From the NCBI GenBank assembly GCA_009930445.1, contig RZYD01000054.1, forward strand, positions 1-10,979: a stretch of DNA of 10,979 nt. Reading direction: 5' to 3'. Position 1 is the first letter of the stretch; the number at the start of each line of letters is the position of its first letter. Origin of the DNA: Bacteroidia bacterium. Lineage in GTDB: Bacteria; Bacteroidota; Bacteroidia; Bacteroidales; BM520. Both the position numbers and the translations under genes were made by a program. The notes beneath the pieces are model-generated. The model did not search any database and was not told the origin of the DNA. It saw only the letters and a list, made by a program, of their open reading frames with translations. This document shows, in pieces, positions 6,964 to 10,979 of this stretch.

Positions 6964-6971
6964 CAAAGGTA
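6964..6971 (-). promoter_or_regulatory. Candidate -7 promoter element of ruvB-queG
   Basis: On the minus strand this reads TACCTTTG, a perfect match to the Bacteroidota consensus TAnnTTTG. It sits 10 bases upstream of the first ruvB Met codon and 19 upstream of the second. No clear -33 element is visible. If used, transcription would start at about 6957, favouring the second start codon. Confidence 0.5.
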
Positions 6972-7056
6972 ATAATTCTTATCTTAGTGGCGTAATTATT
7001 CATGATCAGCTGCAGAAGAATAGATAAACGATTGCCGACAAAGGCCTGACTGCCGC

Positions 7057-7064
7057 TACCTCTG
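7057..7064 (+). promoter_or_regulatory. Candidate promoter of the SPOR-usp pair
   Basis: TACCTCTG matches TAnnTTTG at all but one fixed base. ATTG at 7031-7034 provides a possible -33 TTG with 22 bases between. It is 17 bases before the ATG at 7082, in the 128-base gap divergent from ruvB. Tentative. Confidence 0.35.
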
Positions 7065-7081
7065 AATAGAATAAATTAACA

Positions 7082-7564
7082 ATGGTTCGAATGAACGTTA
7101 CGCTTGCTCTGATTATCCTAACGGTAATCTTCCCGGTGGTTTCCCGGGCACAAACCCATGAAGGGTCAGTAAAAATCATGCAACCTGCCGAATTAGATAC
7201 CTTACTGGCGCTTGATAAAGCCTGGCACCAAAATAATCCCACCTGGGAAGGATACCGTATTCAAGTATTTTTCGACGCCGGAAACAACTCGAAACGAAAA
7301 GCCCAGGACGTTATCGAGAATTTTATTGCCGAATTCCCTGAAATCGAAGCCTATCTAACCTTTAACGAACCCTATTACAGGGTCAGAGTGGGTAATTTTC
7401 ATACCCAGCTACAAACCGCAAAAGCTTTAAAACAGATAAACCGGAAATACCCCGGCGCTTTTATCGTGAAAGAAGAAATAAATCCTGCAATCCCTTCCTT
7501 TCAGGCAAGTAAAGCTATGGAAGAAAAAATAATTGAAGGAGATGGAGTTTTTCCCGAACCATAA
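7082..7564 (+). CDS. Secreted SPOR-domain protein
   Basis: A 160-residue exported protein. Residues 1-23 form a Sec signal peptide (hydrophobic run 6-20, probable cleavage after SRA before Gln24). The remainder is dominated by one SPOR domain at about 57-134, with the family pattern 'GYRIQVFF' at the start, a long helix, 'EAYLTFNEPYYRVRVGNF' in the middle and 'YPGAFIVKEEI' at the end. SPOR domains bind denuded septal or turning-over peptidoglycan, so a periplasmic cell-wall-binding role is expected. No transmembrane anchor or catalytic domain is fused, which is common for small Bacteroidota SPOR proteins. Met1 and Met4 are both possible starts and both keep the signal peptide. The next gene starts 35 bases downstream with no terminator between, suggesting co-transcription. 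Confidence 0.85.
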   Translation: MVRMNVTLALIILTVIFPVVSRAQTHEGSVKIMQPAELDTLLALDKAWHQNNPTWEGYRIQVFFDAGNNSKRKAQDVIENFIAEFPEIEAYLTFNEPYYRVRVGNFHTQLQTAKALKQINRKYPGAFIVKEEINPAIPSFQASKAMEEKIIEGDGVFPEP

Positions 7565-7599
7565 TAGGGTATTAACTGTTATACAAAAAACCACCAGCT

Positions 7600-8445
7600 A
7601 TGAATGAAATAATCGTAGGCATAGATTTTAGCGATTGCAGTTTAAATGCCCTTGAGCATGCTGCTGTTGTAGCGCAGAAAACCAGCCGGAATATCCTGAT
7701 GGTTTTCGTGAATAATCCAAACCGCAGCACTAACCTGGTGAGCGGCAATGTGGATATAATTGCAGAAGCCAAAGAAAAACTGGACGAACTGGCCAAAACT
7801 TATCAAAAAAAATATTCTGGCGTTATGATAAGCTTCAATATCAGGGAAGGAAAAGTGTTTGACCGCATCTGTGCCCAGGCAGAAGAAAGTGAAGCCTACA
7901 TGATTGTTGTAGGAACCCACGGTGCCAGTGGTTTTGAAGAATTCTGGATCGGAAGCAATGCACAAAAAATCGTATCCATGACCCCCTGCCCTATTCTTAC
8001 CATCCGACACAGCCGACAAATTCATAACGAACTAAAAATAATTGTCTTTCCTGTCGACAGCACACTCGAAACCCGTCAAAAAGCACCCTTTACCGGCGAA
8101 ATAGCGATAGCCTTCAACGCCACCATACATATCCTGAAACTCTACTCTACCAGCGTTGATGCAGTCCGGGCCACAGTAGATGCCTACGCACGGCAAGTAA
8201 AAGAGTATTTTGATTCCATGGAAATAAAAAATATTCTTATTGAAAAAGAAGCGGATAATATCACCAATACAACACTGGAATATGCCCGGGAAGCAGGAGC
8301 AAATTTGATCTCCATCATGACAGAACAGGAAAAAACCGCGATGAACTGGTTTCTTGGAACCTATGCAAACCAAATGATTAACCATTCAGAGATGCCTGTA
8401 TTAAGCATCCGTCCGAAAGAATATATCCGGACTTTATCGAGATAA
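7600..8445 (+). CDS. Tandem universal stress protein (UspA family)
   Basis: A 281-residue cytoplasmic protein made of two UspA-like folds, residues 1-143 and about 144-281. Domain 1 opens with the canonical 'IIVGIDFSDCSLNALEHA' and keeps the ATP-binding motif G105-x2-G108-x9-G118-S119 (VVGTHGASGF…WIGSN), ending 'CPILTIR'. Domain 2 starts 'IIVFPVDSTLETRQKA' and ends 'MPVLSIRP'. In place of the glycine motif it has 'IMTEQEKTAMNWFLGTYAN', so it probably does not bind ATP and may serve for dimerisation. Such two-domain Usps are linked to starvation, redox or oxygen stress survival, and the specific role here is unknown. It lies behind the SPOR gene and ends at a terminator shared with fbaA. Confidence 0.88.
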   Translation: MNEIIVGIDFSDCSLNALEHAAVVAQKTSRNILMVFVNNPNRSTNLVSGNVDIIAEAKEKLDELAKTYQKKYSGVMISFNIREGKVFDRICAQAEESEAYMIVVGTHGASGFEEFWIGSNAQKIVSMTPCPILTIRHSRQIHNELKIIVFPVDSTLETRQKAPFTGEIAIAFNATIHILKLYSTSVDAVRATVDAYARQVKEYFDSMEIKNILIEKEADNITNTTLEYAREAGANLISIMTEQEKTAMNWFLGTYANQMINHSEMPVLSIRPKEYIRTLSR

Positions 8446-8510
8446 AACTTACCCCAGGATCACGAATCGTCGGCGGCGCTCAAATCACAGGAGAAACGTC
8501 TGAATAAAAT

Positions 8511-8553
8511 AACAAAAAAACCTCCGGATCAGCATCCAGAGGTTTTTCTCTTT
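8511..8553. terminator. Bidirectional rho-independent terminator between usp and fbaA
   Basis: CCTCCGGAT (8521-8529) pairs with ATCCAGAGG (8534-8542) with one C/A mismatch and a 4-base loop CAGC. Seven A precede it (8514-8520) and TTTTTCTCTTT follows. It therefore has a U-tract on both strands and sits between two convergent genes: 75 bases after the usp stop and 26 bases after the fbaA stop on its strand. Confidence 0.85.
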
Positions 8554-8568
8554 ATTGCTGAAAGCTGA

Positions 8569-9648
8569 TTAACAACGATTGATTGCGTTAAGGTCGTTGA
8601 AAGCAATTTTCAAACGCTCTACCATTGAAGTTTCACCAGCACGTAGGAATTTTCGAGGATCATAGTACTTTTTATTGGGCTTATCTTCACCCTCAGGATT
8701 ACCGATCTGGCTCTGCAGATAGGCATGATTACTGGCTTCATAGGCACGAACTCCATCCCAGTAGGCCCACTGTGTATCGGTATCGATGTTCATCTTGACC
8801 ACACCATAACCAATAGCCTCACGGATCTCTTCCTGGCTGGATCCCGATCCACCATGGAATACAAAACATACCGGCTTTTCACCCGTATTGAACTTCTTCT
8901 GGATGTACTTCTGTGAATTATCGAGAATCTTTGGCTGCAACACTACATTCCCGGGTTTATACACACCATGTACATTCCCAAAAGAAGCCGCAATGGTAAA
9001 GTTCGGACTAATCTTTAGCAACTCTTCGTAAGCATACGCAACCTCCTCTGGCTGGGTGTACAGCTTACTGGTATGAACGCTACTATTGTCAATACCATCT
9101 TCTTCACCTCCTGTGATTCCCAGTTCGATCTCCAGCGTCATATCAATTTTTCGCATGCGTTCGAGGTACTTTTTACAAGTTTCTATATTCTCTTTCAGGG
9201 GCTCTTCAGAGAGGTCGAGCATATGTGAGCTGAAGAGCGGTTTCCCAAACATTTCATAATGCTTTTCGCCAGCATCAAGAAGGCCATCAATCCAGGGAAG
9301 AAGTTTACGTGCAGCGTGGTCGGTATGAAGAACGACTGGAATACCATAATGCGCAGCCATACGGTGTACGTGCCATGCGCCTGAAACCGCGCCGGCAACG
9401 GCAGCTACATTGCCTTCGGATTTACAACCCAAACCAGCGTAAAATTTCGCACCCCCATTACTGAACTGAATGATAATCGGAGAGTTAACCTCTGCAGCCG
9501 CTTCCATTACTGCATTGATAGTGTTGGTTCCAACGACATTAACCGCCGGAAGGGCAAACTGATTCTCTTTGGCATGAGCCAGAAGCTTGTTTAAATCTTT
9601 ACCGGATACAACACCGGGTTTCACAATGTCTAATACCTTTGTTGACAT
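8569..9648 (-). CDS. fbaA: Class II fructose-bisphosphate aldolase (FbaA type)
   Basis: A zinc-dependent cytoplasmic enzyme that reversibly splits fructose 1,6-bisphosphate to glyceraldehyde 3-phosphate and dihydroxyacetone phosphate in glycolysis and gluconeogenesis. The 359-residue length equals the E. coli FbaA length, and key residues fall at the same numbers. These are the catalytic Asp110 with zinc ligand His111 in 'VVLHTDHAARKLL', His227 in 'GNVHGVYKPGNV' and His265 in 'CFVFHGGSGSS'. Also present are 'EIELGITGGEEDG' (acidic catalytic and metal region) and 'VVKMNIDTDTQWAYWDG' (phosphate binding). This is the larger class IIA group rather than the shorter class IIB. The ATG at 9648 gives the standard N-terminus. 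The gene is monocistronic here, with a divergent gene upstream and a shared terminator downstream. Confidence 0.97.
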   Translation of the reverse strand: MSTKVLDIVKPGVVSGKDLNKLLAHAKENQFALPAVNVVGTNTINAVMEAAAEVNSPIIIQFSNGGAKFYAGLGCKSEGNVAAVAGAVSGAWHVHRMAAHYGIPVVLHTDHAARKLLPWIDGLLDAGEKHYEMFGKPLFSSHMLDLSEEPLKENIETCKKYLERMRKIDMTLEIELGITGGEEDGIDNSSVHTSKLYTQPEEVAYAYEELLKISPNFTIAASFGNVHGVYKPGNVVLQPKILDNSQKYIQKKFNTGEKPVCFVFHGGSGSSQEEIREAIGYGVVKMNIDTDTQWAYWDGVRAYEASNHAYLQSQIGNPEGEDKPNKKYYDPRKFLRAGETSMVERLKIAFNDLNAINRC

Positions 9649-9687
9649 AATATTCTAGCTTTTAAATTGTTATTCATATTTAGATTC

Positions 9688-9717
9688 CCAAAATTAACCA
9701 TTCTCTGTCAATTTTGG
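9688..9717. repeat. 8-bp inverted repeat over the fbaA promoter (operator candidate)
   Basis: CCAAAATT (9688-9695) and AATTTTGG (9710-9717) are exact reverse complements separated by 14 bases. The left arm covers the candidate -7 element of fbaA, and the two arm centres are about two helical turns apart, a spacing compatible with a dimeric regulator. No regulator can be named. The arms are AT-rich, so chance is possible. Confidence 0.35.
9689..9696 (-). promoter_or_regulatory. Candidate -7 promoter element of fbaA
   Basis: Read on the minus strand this is TAATTTTG, a perfect TAnnTTTG match, 40 bases before the fbaA start codon. That gives a leader of about 35 bases. No convincing -33 element was found. 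It lies inside the left arm of an inverted repeat. Confidence 0.45.
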
Positions 9718-9906
9718 TTCATCCCATTGCTTATTTTTATGCAATCGATTGAAAGGATACATGAATTTTAACTTTTGATTGCACATTGTTTCACAAAAAA
9801 GGCACCAGGGTTCTCCAGATTATTTTAAGTGCATCGCATAGGATTGGGGTTATTTGCCCTGTGGTTCTTCTTATTTTCTTAGAGGTTCCTGATAAAATAA
9901 CTTTTT
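9718..9906. other. Intergenic region between divergent fbaA and the YciB-Nudix gene
   Basis: The gap between the two start codons is 312 bases. Apart from the promoter-like motifs at both ends and the inverted repeat near fbaA, I see no gene, tRNA or recognisable RNA. The minus-strand frame at 9791-10009 overlaps the start of the plus-strand gene and has no coding features. Confidence 0.5.
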
Positions 9907-9914
9907 TACATTTG
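9907..9914 (+). promoter_or_regulatory. Candidate -7 promoter element of the YciB-Nudix gene
   Basis: TACATTTG is a perfect TAnnTTTG match lying 46 bases before the ATG at 9961. A leader of about 40 bases would result. No clear -33 element. Confidence 0.45.
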
Positions 9915-9960
9915 TAAAAATTTGTAACATTCACTTCCTGAAGGGAAAGCAATCCATGAT

Positions 9961-10979
9961 ATGAACCGCACTGATCTGATAAAAAAGCTTTTACCGGGCT
10001 TCCTGCCACTGTTCGTCTTTATCGCCGCCGATGCGATTTGGGGCACCCGCATTGGTCTTCTGGTCGCACTGGCATTTGGTGGTGTTGAACTTATCTATAC
10101 CGGGATAAAAGAACGACGAATCGACCGGTTTATCATCATCGATACCGCACTACTCATGCTATTAGGCGGCGTATCACTTGTTTTGGATAACGATATTTTT
10201 TTCAAGCTAAAGCCCGCCATCATTGAAGGTATTCTTTGCACGATACTGGCTGTCTCCGCATTCTCCAAAAAAAATATTATGATGCACATGGGGCAGCGAT
10301 ACATGAAAGGCATCCATTTCAACGAAGAGCAACAGCAGATAATGCAAAAACAGATCCGCAACATGTTTTGGATCTTCACCGGGCATACCTTGTTGGTGCT
10401 GTTTTCTGCATTTTATTTGTCGAAAGAGGCCTGGGCCTTTATCTCCGGCGGATTGTTTTATCTGCTCTTCCTGGCGTATTTTGGTTTTGAATGGATGAAA
10501 ATGCGACAACAGAAGCGGAGGATGGGCAAGGAAGAGTGGTTGCCGGTGGTGGACGAGGAAGGTAAAATTCTCGGACAGGCACCACGCAGCAAGTTCCACG
10601 ATGGCAGCCATTTGTTGCACCCTGTTGTACATCTGCATATTATCTCCTCCGACAGGAAAAAAATATTTTTACAGCTTCGGTCTAAGACAAAAAAAATACA
10701 ACCCGGCCGCTGGGATACCGCCGTTGGCGGACACGTAGAAGCAGGGGAAAACCTCGAAACAGCATTGCGTCGTGAAACCAAAGAGGAAATAGGCATTGCC
10801 CTTTCAAACCCGCAAATGGTGTTACAATACAAGTGGAAATCGGAAATTGAGAGTGAGCTGGTCTTCTCCTTTTTTATCTTAAAAGATGAGTTGGAAATAA
10901 CCCCCAATGAAGAAATTTCCGACGGAAAATACTTTGATGTTGAAAGGATAGAAGCGAAACTCAAATCCGGACTATTTAC
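9961..10979 (+). CDS. YciB/IspZ-like membrane domain fused to a Nudix hydrolase (3' end cut by window)
   Basis: An open frame of 339 codons that runs off the window with no stop. Residues 1-182 are a polytopic membrane region with about five or six hydrophobic segments (roughly 8-24, 27-46, 57-78, 85-101, 136-155, 158-178). It resembles YciB/septation protein A: 'FLPLFVFIAADAIWG', 'GGVSLVLDNDIFFKLKPAIIEG' and 'MHMGQRYMKGIHF' echo that family. A basic linker (KMRQQKRRMGK) leads to a Nudix domain beginning 'EEWLPVVDEEGKILGQAPRS', as in IPP-isomerase-like/YfcD-type Nudix proteins. The Nudix box is G257-x5-E263-x7-R271-E272-x2-E275-E276-x-G278-I279, complete for metal-dependent pyrophosphate hydrolysis except Thr273 at a usually aliphatic position. 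The Nudix part should face the cytoplasm. The substrate is unknown. The start is the first Met ahead of the hydrophobic segment. Confidence 0.8.
   Translation, partial: MNRTDLIKKLLPGFLPLFVFIAADAIWGTRIGLLVALAFGGVELIYTGIKERRIDRFIIIDTALLMLLGGVSLVLDNDIFFKLKPAIIEGILCTILAVSAFSKKNIMMHMGQRYMKGIHFNEEQQQIMQKQIRNMFWIFTGHTLLVLFSAFYLSKEAWAFISGGLFYLLFLAYFGFEWMKMRQQKRRMGKEEWLPVVDEEGKILGQAPRSKFHDGSHLLHPVVHLHIISSDRKKIFLQLRSKTKKIQPGRWDTAVGGHVEAGENLETALRRETKEEIGIALSNPQMVLQYKWKSEIESELVFSFFILKDELEITPNEEISDGKYFDVERIEAKLKSGLF

Noticed and set aside
7642..8385. Two long minus-strand frames opposite the usp gene
   Set aside because: They are antisense to a clear two-domain Usp and rich in Phe/Cys/His typical of shadow frames.
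10095..10964. Three minus-strand frames opposite the YciB-Nudix gene
   Set aside because: The plus-strand frame has an intact Nudix box and membrane segments. The minus-strand products are unrecognisable.
1..10979. CRISPR arrays, tRNA or rRNA genes, and toxin-antitoxin or defence genes
   Set aside because: Looked for on both strands by eye. No regularly spaced repeats, cloverleaf-like stretches or defence-family motifs were seen.

Overview
The window looks like chromosomal DNA from a member of the Bacteroidota, most likely a Bacteroidales/Marinilabiliales-type anaerobe or facultative anaerobe. The evidence is a secreted LamG protein with a type IX secretion (Por) C-terminal sorting domain, several candidate promoters matching the Bacteroidota -7 element TAnnTTTG, a small secreted SPOR protein of the kind common in this phylum, an IS21-type relic and moderate-to-low GC. 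The exact genus cannot be read from the window.

Layout: positions 1-370 are non-coding and carry the terminator of the first gene. 370-1839 (minus) is a lipoprotein with two tandem periplasmic solute-binding (SBP_bac_3-like) domains. Upstream of it, about 1.9-2.95 kb is a graveyard of relics. It holds the C-terminal piece of a second, diverged copy of the lipoprotein, a stretch resembling the 5' part (domain I) of a group II intron, a decayed IS21 istA 5' end with a stop and a frameshift, and a short unassigned stretch. 2957-3991 (plus) is the T9SS-exported LamG protein.

4140-4919 (minus) is a conserved-looking protein of unknown function with an unusually good Shine-Dalgarno sequence. 5911-4979 and 6953-5919 (both minus) are queG (epoxyqueuosine reductase, the last step of tRNA queuosine synthesis) and ruvB (Holliday junction branch migration motor), tightly packed as a ruvB-queG operon. 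Divergent from ruvB, 7082-7564 and 7600-8445 (plus) encode a secreted SPOR-domain protein and a tandem universal stress protein. These converge on fbaA (9648-8569, minus), and a bidirectional terminator lies between them. Divergent from fbaA, and running off the right edge, is an unusual fusion of a YciB/septation-protein-A-like membrane domain with a cytoplasmic Nudix hydrolase domain.

Most genes are core housekeeping (DNA recombination, tRNA modification, glycolysis, stress). The parts worth a second look are the YciB-Nudix fusion, the decayed region with its possible group II intron fragment and truncated paralogue, and an inverted repeat lying over the candidate fbaA promoter. I saw no convincing complete new defence or mobile system.
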